Positions 11,079-23,069 of a stretch of 64,000 bases of DNA are shown here, piece after piece. Position numbers and translations under genes: made by a program. The stretch's first letter is position 1. Every line of letters starts with the position of its first letter. The notes beneath the pieces are model-generated. The model was given only the letters and a program-made list of their open reading frames with translations. It was not told the DNA's origin and made no database searches. Source of the stretch: Amaurobius ferox (Eukaryota > Arthropoda > Arachnida > Araneae > Amaurobiidae); contig OX578134.1 of assembly GCA_951213105.1 (NCBI GenBank), positions 143,311,778 through 143,375,777 on the forward strand, read 5' to 3'.

Positions 11079-12668
11079 TCTGATGTGGGCAGCACATGAC
11101 TTTCCCTGCAGACTTATATTCACGTTCTCTTAATTTCAATTAAATTTAATGCACTTTCAATTCAATTTTCGTTCTCATTTGATAACTGGACTTATTTTCA
11201 GAGATGGCGTAGAAAAAATACGAAAAAACTAAAATATCTCGAGAACGGCTAGTCCTAGTGTAATGGGGTTAGTCTTATGCTTTTCTTCGTTAAAAATTAT
11301 GTATTAAACGAGTATTTAATGGATATATTTGAGCATACGTAGTTCTATATTTTAAATTTTGGCGATTTTTGCAGGACATTTTGCAAAGAAAAGGCAGGTT
11401 ATTTTTTTCCGAATCGTACTCAAATCTAATCAGCACCAGATCCGCCCACAAGTGACTTACCTACTATTTTGTGAAATTCGGTCCATTAGATTTTTAGCTA
11501 AAGTGGATACAAGCCTTTGCGGACCATTTCGCAAAAAAAAGCGGGTTCTTTTATCCCGAATCGTACCCAAAACTAATCAGCACCAGATCCGCCCACAAGT
11601 GACTTACCTACCAAATTTTAGGAAATTCGGTCGATTAGTTTTTTAGTTAGAGTGGATACAAAATCTGCTCAGACAGACAGACACACAGACACACAGACAC
11701 ACATACGTCACGCTAAATATAGTTTTTTCGTATTCTAGTTGTCTCGAAACATGTAGATCCGTCGAAAACTCGATTTTCGACATGATTCCAATACTTTCCC
11801 TATACATTACTATGTGTAACACAATATTTGTATTACATGTTTCCACCCCAATTACAAATGCCAGGAAAGTTAATGATCTATCTAAATGCTGCAGAGGGGA
11901 CCAATGACAACACATGCATACATAAACAGTGGTCATCCCCGTCTGCAGCAACAACGAATAGTAGATGTGGTAGGGAATGAATGGGGGAAAGAAAAGAGCG
12001 CCCCAAAGCCGTATTCCAAAAAAGTTCAGTGGACTTAAAATTTTCGAACGAGCCAGCATCATGTTTCTTGGTTTTGTGTCTATAGAATGTGAGTTATAAA
12101 ATGGAAGCTTGTGCTGATATGAGATGTGCAACAGTTTTCGTACATCATTGAGATTGTACGAATACATACGTAACACAAAGAGTAGAGGTAAACCACTTTC
12201 AATTGTCACTAATTAGCACGGAAGGCACACCTTTAACGATTATTAAAATGATGAACAATCAGTTAGTATAAGAGATTATATGAACGAGTTCGTAGATATT
12301 GAACTAAAAGAAATATTTTGAGTATCGATTGTTTAAAGGAAACTGTTTTAAGAAATATAAGTCAATGTTATTATGTGTGTAAATATATGTATTAATGTAA
12401 TATTGTCAGTGTTATGTGTCTTTTAATAATAGATTTAATAATAGTATCATTAATCAAGATACAATGGATATCTATTAAGTAAAATATTAAAATAAATTGA
12501 TCAGTTAAGCAAGTGTATTTCTTTATATTTTGTGTGTTCGTATCTCTAGCTTGAGAACCGGGAGCTTACATGCTCCACCCTTAGTGGCGGCATCATAGGT
12601 AAGTCCTATACTGGTGATTTTGATAAGGACAATTTTATCTTATGAGACTATGTATTACAGGGAAAGTA
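11079..12668 (+). repeat. Family A dispersed element, copy A1 (interrupted)
   Basis: Family A begins TCTGATGTGGGCAGCACATG and ends in a palindrome of the form ACTTTCCYTATACATTA..ATGTATA..GGAAAGT. Internal landmarks are tatctcgagaacgg, two copies of a ~160-bp segment with atcagcaccagatccgccca, and a GACA/CACA tract. A1 is split by an 832-bp insertion at 11815-12646. No coding capacity is evident. The type of mobile element is unknown. Confidence 0.75.
11815..12646. mobile_element. 832-bp insertion in family A, possible LTR or other element
   Basis: Family A copy A1 reads into ACTATG at 11809-11814, then foreign sequence, then ACTATG again at 12647-12652 followed by the expected family A end. 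The repeated hexamer fits a target-site duplication. The insert starts TGTAACAC, which suits an LTR, but ends TTATGAG rather than CA, so LTR identity is uncertain. Near 12560 there is a ggagc..gctcc hairpin and a strong AGGTAAGT donor-like word. A 188-codon minus-strand open frame overlaps the insert but lacks motifs. Confidence 0.5.
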
Positions 12669-12673
12669 AAAAA

Positions 12674-13463
12674 TCTGATGTGGGCAGCACATGACTTTCT
12701 CTGCAGACTGATATCCACGTTCTCTTTATTTTAATTAAATTTATTTCACTTTTAATTCAATTTTCTTTCTCATTCGGTAACCGGACTTATTTTCAAAGGT
12801 GGCGTAGAGAAAATACGAAAAACTAAAATATCTCGAGAATGGCTAGTCCTAGTGTAATGAGGTTGGTCTTATTCTTTTCTTCGTTAAAAATTACGCATTA
12901 AACAAGCATTTAATGGATATATTTGAGAATACGTAGTTCTTTAGTATAGATTTTGGAGATTTTTGCTGGTCATTTTGCAAAAAAAGGCGGGTTATTTTTT
13001 TCGAATTATACCAAAATCTAATCAGCACTAGGGTGACCCACAGGTGACTCTTCTACTGAATTTTGTGAAATTCGGTCCATTAGTTTTTAGGTCAGAGTGG
13101 ATACAATCTTTTGCGGGCCATTTAACAAAAAAAAGGCGGGTTCTTTTATCCCGAATCATACCCAAAACTAATCAGCACCAGACTCGCCCACAAGTGACTT
13201 ACCTACCAAATTTTTTGAAATTCGGTCAATTAGTTTTTTAGTTACAGTGGATACAAAATCTGCAGACAGACAGACAGACACACAGACAGACAGATACACA
13301 GACAGACAGACACACAGGCACACACACACAGACGTCACGCTAAAAATGGTTTTTTCGTATTCTAGAGGTCTTGTAACGTGTAGATCCGTCGAAAACTCGA
13401 GTTGCGATTTTCGACATGATTCCAATACCTTCCCTATACATTACCATGTATTGCAGGGTAAGT
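12674..13463 (+). repeat. Family A dispersed element, copy A2
   Basis: Starts TCTGATGTGGGCAGCACATG directly after the end palindrome of A1, so the two copies are head to tail. It carries the same internal order: tatctcgagaatgg, the duplicated atcagcacYag segment, a GACA/CACA tract (13262-13330), aaaactcgagttgcg, and the end palindrome ccttccctatacattacc/atgtattgcagggtaagt. Confidence 0.75.
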
Positions 13464-13464
13464 A

Positions 13465-16135
13465 AAAAATGAAAATCTAACTTTTCTAACTAAAATGAAC
13501 TTTTTCAAAAGGAACTATTTAAGAGCGTATTACACCCGCGTTGTACAATACGCATGGTTAAGCATGAAAATAATACCAAGTTCTGGGATAATTTTATATA
13601 GGAATTGAGTTTTGTAATCTGTACCTCTATTATATACGTAGCGGCAACGGCGGGTATATCTTTCTAGTTAGTTATGAAATTAATTTGCCTTCAAAATGTG
13701 CACTAATACTACATTTATACAGTAAAGTTCTTATTGATAATAAATTAATAAGAATAATTTATAAGAATTAATAATTTTATAATATAATTCTACAATAATA
13801 TGAAAGCTGTAAAAAGCATTACGATATGTTACTAATTTTAATATTAAATAATAACATAGTAAATGATAATGTGATTCCATAAATAGCAGGATAAAGTTTA
13901 AAGTGCAAAAAAGTGCTAAATGTATTTATTGACTGCGAATTTTAAGTGTTTCACGGGACTTAAAGTACTTTGCCTTAAGCAAAATTCGATACTTTAACGG
14001 AAATAAAATAATACTGACTAAGGCTCATACACTCTGCGAATATTGCTAACACAGACATTTTGCATTGATGTGTTTCTGGTTGATTACACTCTCCAGGGTG
14101 TTATTCCATCAATGATTTGGTGATTTTCAGATTCGCTTAATGTGACTATTAGTTTTTATGTAAAAGTTATGTAAAGAGATAAAAGGTCTGAAGTGCCCAA
14201 CACCTGGTTTTTCTTACATTTCGATGCACTTCGATTAATACTTTTCGATTATTTTTTAATACATTTCGATTTAGTGTGAAGACAATAATACAAATTAGTG
14301 TGTTCTGATTACGAGGTTTTTCTTATAAAATTATAGTTATTACGGATTAAAATAAGCATAAAATCTTCATATATTTTGTTCAATAATTTCCAGAGATACC
14401 ACGCTCCCTGTAGAAATACCATATGTCTCATATCTGAAGAGCGGCACATGCTAACACTACTAAACAAAATTGTTCATTTAGCTTGTTTAAAAATACTAAC
14501 ACGTTAATCAATCTTTTGATAACAGTGATCATATTGAGTTTTTTCTAGTTTTTTTTATTGTACATTAAAAACATGCACTATTTCGAAAACAATGCGAAAA
14601 TTATCATTCTTTAAGTTATGGTATACGTTTCTAAAGATGAAATTATAAATAAAATTATTATTTACATAAACTATTAATTTAACTTATACACTTTCATATT
14701 TTCTCTTTTGATTTAAGAAAAATAGATTCGATCAGTTGAATATGCTTTTCTAGTTGAGCTTTCTGAAAATCAACAGGTTTCTGACATTTATTGTCGTAAA
14801 AATATCGTACAAAATTTTGTTTGATTTGTTCCATTTGTTCAAGAGACATAACTCTACATGTAGAAATAAAAATACAATTACTTTTACCTCGAAAATGGTC
14901 AGTTATATTTTCTAAATATTGGTGTTCTTTCGTTTGGAATAAAGATTCCTCACAAAGCTAGCACAGATGATAGTACGTTTATTTTATTTTGTGAATTTTG
15001 TACGTACTATAAATCATTTAAGAGTTCCAAATTACAAATATTCTTCGTGTAGAAGTGATTATATTACAAGTAAAGCTAATCGAACGTTCCTTTTATCTGT
15101 GTTGGATCTAACGCTCATTTTATATGTGTTGGATCTAAAGTTTATTTTATCTATATTGGGCCCTTAAAAATATTGCTACAATAAATCAGTTTTAGTTAAT
15201 ATTGACACAGAGTGTTGATATTGTTCAAAAATTTGCTATGATGTTATGGTATATATTTGAACATTATCATACATGCAGTATTACGCAACACTTATGTTAC
15301 ACTTATATTTCCATAGAATTATTTATCAGGAAAAATCGAGAAATTCAACGCATTTAACGGCATATACACAGAAAAAAGTGGATGAAAATTTTATGCATTA
15401 GTTGACATTCAAGTATCATTTCACGGCCATTATACTAGAAACTAAAATTTAATAGCATTTAGATATCATCAACAGATGGTCCTGCTACGCAATAATTTTA
15501 TATGCAGTGTCCTTTCAATAGTATTAATGTTGCAATGATTTGATTTGTTTAAACAATGCACTATCCTTGTTCGTTAGCAATTATATGTTTTAATGCACTA
15601 TTACACTTTTTGATTGTAGCAGAACTTGCACAAATTATTATTGATTAAAATTCCTTTAAACGGCCCCATTAAAAGACAAAAATATTCCAAAATAAATTTA
15701 TAACAAGAAAGATCAATCATGCATAAGCATTGATTATGAAACACTTTCCAACTGAAATGTAATTTCATTTAAAAATTTCTAAAATGTGATTCATTCAGTG
15801 GTAATATCTTTTACATTATCACAGTACTACAGTAATTTATTATACTTAAATATTTAAAACTGTATCGAAATATAAATCATCTGATTCTTTATGCAAAATC
15901 AATGAATATTTCATTCATATAACTTGTATTCCAGACTCCAGGGCTAAATAATTTTGTGTGAAAAAAATTCAGCAATTCTTATGTAATTCATCTTACAATC
16001 GCTTGAGATATTTGCATTCTGCATATGTTAAAATTAGGCTTCCTTGAAGAAATAATAAAAGTTTAGGGATCATTTAAAATCACAACTATTGTAATTGCAT
16101 AGGCACGGAATTTAGATACACAGATAATACACAGA
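13465..16135. other. Long AT-rich stretch with no supported gene
   Basis: No gene, RNA or bounded mobile element recognised across about 2.7 kb. A 66-codon open frame at 14967-15167 contains a short internal duplication (gtgttggatctaa twice near 15100-15140) but no domain. Composition is uniformly AT-rich. Confidence 0.5.
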
Positions 16136-16139
16136 TAAT

Positions 16140-16980
16140 AGATATGTGTATGTGTATGTACTCAAAGTATTGGAATCGTGCCGAAGATCGGAACTCGAAT
16201 TTTCAAAGTATCTACACGTTTTGGGACTTCTAGAACACGAAAAAACTACTTTTAGGAAGACGTCTGTGTGTGTAAGGGTGTATTTGTGTATGTTTCTGTG
16301 TGTCTGTGTGGATATTACATCCACTCTAATTGAAAAACTAATGGACCGAATTTCATACAATTTGGTAGGTATGTTTTTTGTGGGAAATCCTGATGTTCAT
16401 TAGATTATAGTACGATTCGTAATAAAAGAATCTGCCTTCTTTGCGAAATGGCCGCAGAAATTGCCTTTATCCACTCTAGCTAAAAACTAATGAACCAAAT
16501 TTAACAATATTTGGAGTATAATATTTCAATAACCTACAAGTGATTTATATACCAAATTTAACAAAATTTTGTATATAAATCATTTGTAGGTTATTCTACT
16601 ACGATTCAGGAAAAAGGAACGGGCTATTTTTGCGAAATGGCCAGCAAAAATCGTTATATATAAAAATAAAAGACTACGTGTGCTCAATTATATCAATTAA
16701 ATTCCTATTTTATATATGATTTTTGACAACAAAAAGAATAAGACTAACCCCACTACTCTAGGACTAGCCGTTCTTGAGATATTCTAGTTTTTTCGCGTTT
16801 TCGCTACGCCACCTTTGACAATAAGTCCAGCTATCAAATGAGAACCAAATTTAAGTTTAACGTGTAAATTCAATGTCATTTAAAATACTTATGTTGTGCA
16901 GATAAACTCAAATTATCATTGAATAAATAAAGAGAACGACTATGAGTCTGCAGGGAAAGACATGTGCTGTCCACATCAGA
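16140..16980 (-). repeat. Family A dispersed element, copy A3 (inverted)
   Basis: Read on the minus strand it starts at 16980 with TCTGATGTGGACAGCACATG and proceeds through the same landmarks: ctcaagaacggctagtcc, two duplicated segments with cactctarYtraaaaactaat on the plus strand, a TGTG tract near 16265-16310, and aaaattcgagttcc. The end palindrome is decayed near 16140. The internal half is more diverged than in A1 and A2. Confidence 0.7.
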
Positions 16981-16999
16981 ATTTTTAACAATATTACAC

Positions 17000-17686
17000 C
17001 AATGATTTATAGAAGTGAACGGGGATTATTTTCAGGCCATTTCGAAAAAAATGTATGATCTATATTTAAAGATCCATCAAATTTTTGTCGAATAAAATGT
17101 TCAACAAATTTAAGCTGTGTACCAAATTTTAACTCTCTAGGGCGTAGGAAAGTGCATTTAAAATGCCATCAATTAAATTTATCATGAAGAGTTATATAAA
17201 ATTTAAAAAAAATGAAAAATTGTTATCTACCAAATTATTTTAAAATATGAAGCCACTCCCATATGCAAAACGTTTAAACAAATGGAGAGATATTTATTAT
17301 ATAATCTCTCTCTCTTTTCTTTCTGGAAGATATCCCAAAGTCAGAATTTAATTGAATTTGTTTTTTTCCCTATATTAAATAATTTTTTTAATTAAAAAAC
17401 TACTTAACATATTTTACTGAATTTTTTTTTATATATTCTATGGGATAATGTGAATATTTCCTAAAAATTTCGAAGCAATTCGTGAATTTTAAATTTACTT
17501 AAAAAATGTTTGAAAAATTAGGTTCCATAGGGTTCAATGTATTTCATTTTTTCAACCCGGGTTCAATAAAAAACTAATCGGGTGATATTATATATTTATA
17601 TTCCCATAGGTCCTACAGACCGTCTGAACAACATACTAAAATTTCATTTTGATAAACTCATTTTTACGGCAGTTATCGTGCTAACG

Positions 17687-17720
<34 letters not shown>

Positions 17721-17768
17721 ATGAACAAAGTCATAAACACTTTTCAACTTTGTTGTAAAGTGTTAAAA
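17000..17768 (+). repeat. Family B dispersed repeat, copy B1
   Basis: Shares blocks with 27330-27735 in the opposite orientation: ttcaatgtatttcatttttt, agaccgtctgaacaa, aaaatttcattttgataaa and the terminal aagtgttaaaaat. It contains a (GACA)n tract at about 17690-17720. No protein signature. It lies directly beside family A sequence in both places, so the two may travel or recombine together. Confidence 0.6.
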
Positions 17769-18036
17769 ATGCAACTCTTGATCCAATTAAAAAATACCGC
17801 GTAGTACCACGTAGACCAGACCATTTTGAATTGTGGGCGTATTTTTTGGCCAGAATATTAGCCGAGACCTGCATAGTAAACAAGCGCACAGAATAAATAC
17901 ATATACAGTATTTCTGTAGTTCATAACAACTACATAACAACTACACACATGAGCGTACACAACATCGTATTTGCTCAAACAGCTTTTCTATGTCATTAAC
18001 ATTGTAGGACCCATTTTATATATAAATGAAAATACA

Positions 18037-18105
18037 ATCATCTCATTAGCACAATGGTCAGATTGCCAACTGACGTAAAATCCTGGATTCAAGTCAAAGC
18101 TGAAA
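18037..18105 (+). pseudogene. tRNA-like sequence, probable SINE head or tRNA relic
   Basis: TTAGCACAATGGTCAG matches an RNA polymerase III A box with D-arm, and TGGATTCAAGTC about 30 bases later resembles a degenerate B box. Between them TTGC and GTAA could form a weak anticodon stem. The acceptor stem does not close and the T-stem is poor, so it is not a functional tRNA. It may be the head of a SINE whose body I cannot delimit. Confidence 0.35.
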
Positions 18106-18404
18106 CATGGTGGTGCATTTTTATAAAATATTCTGCGATATGAAAACAAATATGCAAATTTTATTGAAATGTATTGAAAAGTCCATGAAAAGCATTACTT
18201 TCAGAAATGTATTTATTTTTGGCAAAAAAGGCTTTCCGAAATCTAACTGTAGCTGAATATTTTAAGGAAAATCTTTAAGTAGTGCAGCCATTTAAAATAA
18301 ACGTCTACGTTAAATATAGTTTCTTTCCGTTTGCATTTGAAGATTCTCTTGAGCATAAATGAAAGTGATTAAATGAAACATGCTCTCAACAATGGCTCTT
18401 TGGA

Positions 18405-19054
18405 TTCTGTAAGGAAACGATGTTTAATGCTAATACGGCAAATGGTTAAATCACAGGGAGATAGATGTCTTTGTTCTCGAATGAATAGTTTGTTCGATAA
18501 AAATATTAAAGACACTTTTTAGGTATAAAATTATATGCGTTTGGATAACACGCATTTAGAAGCAGACATGCAAGTAATCTTAAATTTGTTATAATAAAGG
18601 AAAATGGTTTATCCTAATACGGCAACCGATTAAATTACACGCAGATAGATGTGTTTGTTCTCGAATTACTAGTTTATTCGAAAAAAAATAACATTTTTAG
18701 ATATAAGAGTATATACGTTTGGATAACACGCATCTAGACTCATGCACACTTTCTTAAGTTTGTTATAGCAAAGGAAACGGTATTTGATCCTGATATAGCA
18801 AGCTGTTAAATTGCAAGGAGATAGATGTGTTTATTTTTGAATTAATTGTATGTTCGAAAAAATATTAAAAATATTTTTAGATATAAGAATATATACGTTT
18901 GGATAACTCGCATTTAGACGCATGCATGCACGTATTCTTAAGTTTGTTATAATAAAGAAAACGGTATTTTATCCTGATATGGCAAGCGGTTAACTACAGG
19001 GAGATACAACTGCTTGTTCTCGAATTAATAGTGTGTTCGAAAAATATTAAAGAT
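18405..19054 (+). repeat. ~180-bp satellite array, left part
   Basis: Four units begin around 18410, 18600, 18775 and 18955. The marker cggcaaNNg(g/a)ttaaa recurs at about 18435, 18622, 18799 and 18980, giving a period of about 177-187 bp. Each unit carries gagatagatgtgtttgttctcgaat and then tttttagRtataa..atatRcgtttgga (read with breaks). The fourth unit is cut at 19054 by a family C element and the array resumes near 20980. Confidence 0.8.
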
Positions 19055-20979
19055 ACTAGCCGAATACCCGTTGAAAATCAACGGTCTCGCAGTAAGCAAC
19101 CCCTGAATAATGTAAATTTTTTAATAATTCACGTGTCACATTTATTCGACGAATCAAATATTTTGGTATGCAGAACCCCCTAAAGAAGAAAATATTGGTA
19201 AATTAAATTTGCGCATTTCTTCCTTTCGAATTATTTACCCGTACACCACATTAAAGTCTATCTCATCCCGAGGCACCCCTATATTATTATTTCTCCTTTG
19301 GAATATTTTTCTGTGAAGCACACCTATAAATGAACATTTCTGAAAAACCCTCTTTGTCTTGGGTTTTTAATCAGATGATTGGCCCATATACCAAATATCA
19401 AGCCTGTATCACATTTAAAAGGAAGCGCGCATCATTTATTCGGAAAATCGAGCATATTAGTGTGCGGCACCCCTTATCGTAGCAGATATTGGAAATCTGA
19501 AATTTCATGTTTTCTTCCTTTCAAAACCGTACACCAAATTTGAAGTCTCTATCCAATCGAGACGTATGTTTTTTCTATCACTTCACCTTTCGAACGTTTT
19601 CCTGTGCAGCACCCCGTTAATGAACATTTCTGTCAAACTGTATTCATGTTTTTTTTTTTTTTTGTCAAATAGTTAGCCCATATACTAAATTTCAAGCCTC
19701 TATCACATTGTAAAGGAGGCGTTTTTGATTTGTTCGGCAAATCGAAAAATTTTGTGAGCGGCACCCCCTACAATAGCAAATGTTGGAAAACTGAAATTGC
19801 ACACTTTCTTCCATTCCAACTTTTTAACCGTACACCAAATTTGAAGTCTCTATCCCATCGTGAAGCATGATTTTCTAGCATTTCATCTTTCGAATACTTT
19901 TGTGTGGAGTACCCACCCCCTTAACTATACATTTTTGAAAAACTCAATTCTTTTTGCGATTTCTACCAGATGATTCACCCATATTCCAAATATCATGCCT
20001 CTATCACGCTTTGAAAGGGGCGTTTCTCTTTTATTCCAAAAAATCGAACATTTTGGTGTGCGGCACCCCCTACAGTATAATATATTGGTAAACTGAAATT
20101 GTACACATTCTTCCTTTCAAACTATCTACCCTTACACAAAATTTGATATATCTATCTCATTCCGAAGCATGGTTTTTTATCAATTCACTTTTTGAAAGTT
20201 TTACTCTGGAGCACCCCCTTAAACGAACATTTCTGAAAAACGATATTCGTCTTGTGTGTTTTCGTCAAATGATTAGCCTATATACCAAATTTCAAGCCGC
20301 TATCAAATTTTAAAAGAGCCTTTTCTCATTTATTCGTTAAATCGAACATTTTGGTGTGCGGCACCCACTTAAGTAGAAAATATTGGAAATCTGAAATTGC
20401 ACACTTTCTTCCTCTCGAACGATTTACTTATACACTAAATTTAAAGTATCTATCTCATTGCAAAGCATGTTTTCCTATCATTTAACTTCTCGAACGTTTT
20501 AGTGTGCGGCATCCCCTTAAGTGGAAAATATTGGAAATCTGAAAGTGCACACTTTCTGCCTTTCAAACGATTTACCCATACACCAAATTTGAAATCTCTA
20601 TCTCATCGCAAAGCAAGCTTTTCTATCATTTCACTTTTCGAACGTTTTGATGTGCGGCACCCCTCTTTAACTAGAAAATATTGGAAATCTGAAATTGCAC
20701 ACTTTCTTCTTTTCGAACGATTTACCCATACACCAAATTTGAAGTCTTTATCTCATCGCAAAGCATGCTTTCCCATCAATTCACTTTTCGAACGTTTTGG
20801 TGTGGGACACCCCCTCTAGAGAACGTTTTCGAAAAATTCGAATTTTCCAGGGAGTTTTATCGAACTACCGAGCCGTGTACCAAATTGCAAGTCTCTATCT
20901 ATTCAGGAAGTGCCTAAAAATCGTGACAGCCACACGGACAGACAGACAGACAGACAGACGGACACTTGGCAATTAGTAC
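19055..20979 (+). repeat. Family C element C1, built of ~150-bp units
   Basis: Begins actagccgaatacccg followed by the small palindrome GTTGAAAATCAAC and ends in a gacagacaga tract, GGACACTTGGCAATTAGTA. Between these lie at least ten degenerate units of about 150 bp, marked by ttttggtgtgcggcacccc near 19450, 19590, 19745, 19890, 20045, 20185, 20345, 20490, 20640 and 20790. Two unit types alternate for part of the array (about 300-bp dimers). Because 150 is a multiple of three, units give an in-frame 105-codon open stretch at 20502-20819 with a 50-residue repeat; I regard this as incidental. It is inserted in the ~180-bp satellite. Confidence 0.75.
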
Positions 20980-21245
20980 ATACATATTTTTAGGTATAAT
21001 GCTATATGCGTTTAGATCTCAAGGATCTCAAAGAAAGCAACTTGGAGTTTTTAGGTAAACCGCTGGTTTCAGTTTAACCTCCGTATTAAAAAATATTGAG
21101 AAACCATAGTAGTAGAAGATTAGAATAAAAGGCTTATACCTAAAAATATTAAGGATATTGTTTTAGATATAAGAATATATGCATTTAGATCTCAAGGATC
21201 TCAAGGAAATCAATTTGGAGTTTCTAAGTCAAACAACGGTTTAGC
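20980..21245 (+). repeat. ~180-bp satellite array, right part
   Basis: tttttaggtataat and atatgcgtttagatctc resume the satellite unit cut at 19054. A second unit follows at about 21160-21245 (gttttagatataagaatata, gatctcaaggatctcaa). The downstream half of these units differs from the left part of the array, so the array is a mosaic of variants. Confidence 0.65.
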
Positions 21246-21329
21246 TAAGTAAGGTTACCTCAGAATGAGCTCGGATTAAACCACGGTTCTTAGGAATATT
21301 GTCCATGTGGGTACCTCCTGTCACCATGA

Positions 21330-22260
21330 CCTTCACAAATATCTATTGTAGGATGTATTTACCACCTTATAATGATATATTCATATACGATTGAAAATAA
21401 TGTTTCCATTATTAACTAGGCTTCCACTTCCATAAACAAAGTATAGGATTATCTTTTATTTGCATTATCTGAAATTAAGCAGCATTTTGTAACATACCAA
21501 AAGAAAAAAAATGTACAATTTTTGATATTGTTTTAAAATAAAAATAAAATATTAAGCAAACTAATAAGCACAATTTATTTCAATAACTGCATTTTTATTA
21601 TTTTCGAGCAGTTTATATGTCTGAAATATCTTCTTTTACTGATACGTTTAGAAAACTGCCCCGTTTCAGAAACATTCCATCTAGAAAATCCTTCTGTTAT
21701 TGATCTTAAAGGAATTTTACTTTTCAATTTCATTAATTCTCCGCGGGATTCTGTATCTCAATTTCATGCATTTTAAGAGACACATTACCAGTAATAAGGC
21801 ACAGACACTGAGAACATTTCGCCCATTCTTGTAGTGAATTGGGTTAAATGAAGGAATAAGTTGCTTTGTTAATTAGTTGTTAAGATATTCCATGTGTGTA
21901 TAGAGATTTTAAATTAAAGTTTTATCTCGGGACTTTTGTTTACAGTTAAAATGATTCTAATGGAAATAAGATATTATGTACCTATAATGAATATGCTGCT
22001 GTTTGAAAGACATATATTATATTTATTAAAACCTTACTGTGCTTTCTTGTGTCTTTCCATTCTTTCGCTTGTTACACTTTCTTGTATATTTTTTAAAATT
22101 TCGGTTATAAATATCTTATATACAGGAAAGTGTGATATGAAAAAGTCGGATATGATGCCATGAAAAAACTTTTATGTCTTGAATTGTGAATTACAGATAT
22201 ATACTTTTAATTGTAAAAATCTTTCAAATAAGATTTCAATTTACCGTATAGCATTTTTAA
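21330..22260. other. Stretch with no supported feature
   Basis: AT-rich. A 75-codon open frame at 21936-22163 has a hydrophobic middle but no recognisable family and no flanking gene evidence. Confidence 0.5.
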
Positions 22261-22267
22261 ATCGAAA

Positions 22268-22510
22268 AACTTGATGTGGGGCATCAAATGATTTCTCCTA
22301 CAAATTTAAATTCATTTTTTTATTATTTCATTAATAATTCATAAAATTAACTTTTATTGGACATAATAATAAGCATACTTATTTGAAATTACACTGAATT
22401 TACAATTTTAATTCAATTTTCGCTTTCATTTGGTAACTGCACTTCGTTTCAAAGGCGGCGTAGTAAAAATAAAAACACATCAAATATCTCGAGAACGGAT
22501 GAAGTAAAAT
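22268..22510 (+). repeat. Family A fragment, copy A4
   Basis: Starts cttgatgtggggcatcaaatg, contains ttcaattttcgctttcattt, ggcggcgtag and tatctcgagaacggatg in family A order, then departs. Only the 5' part of the family is present. Confidence 0.65.
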
Positions 22511-22784
22511 ATCACGGGGATTACACTTCATAAATCCATTTTCATTTATATTTACTGTGATTCTATTTGCAATTTTGATCCCGTTCAAATCCTCAATTAT
22601 GTTTGGCGTCTCGTTCTCGACTCACTGCGTGTTCAACCATTGTACGTTTGTCTGGATATTTAATACTTTTATTCTGTTGCGTTTATCGACATATCTGTTG
22701 GTTAACCTGTAATTTTTGATCGTTTATCATTTATGTATTTTGTAATTCAATTATGTTATTTCTAAATATATCTATGTTTTAAAA

Positions 22785-23065
22785 ATGATTAATATGCAAA
22801 TTTTGACTCGCGCATTGTCTCCGTCAATGACGTACATTAAAATTACATAACCAGAGACCTTGTAAAAATAGGTGGCGAACATGAGCGTTAATAGACAGGC
22901 TACAACTGCAAGACAAATTAATATGCAAATTTTGTCTCGTGGGTGTGGCATGTCTATTAATGCTCGTGTTCTCCACCAATTTTTTACTTTGCCACTGATG
23001 AAGGGCATAATAATGTCAGAAAGTGTTCTGTTTATGTAATTTTTATGTACGTCAGTTATGGAGAT
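22785..23065. repeat. Imperfect foldback structure, ~280 bp
   Basis: gacgtacattaaaattacataa near 22828 is the reverse complement, with small differences, of ttatgtaatttttatgtacgtc near 23033. Inside it, gcgaacatgagcgttaatagac pairs with gtctattaatgctcgtgttc. The word attaatatgcaaattttg occurs twice in direct orientation (about 22788 and 22917). Together these give a long interrupted hairpin, as in a foldback MITE. The flanks are not clear enough to call a target duplication. Confidence 0.6.
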
Positions 23066-23069
23066 TTTA

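Noticed and set aside
11643..12209. 188-codon minus-strand frame
   Set aside because: Runs from the GACA tract of family A into the 832-bp insertion, crossing the insertion border, so it cannot be an ancestral gene.
18037..18105. Functional tRNA gene
   Set aside because: A-box-like and B-box-like words are present, but the acceptor and T stems do not form; annotated as a relic only.
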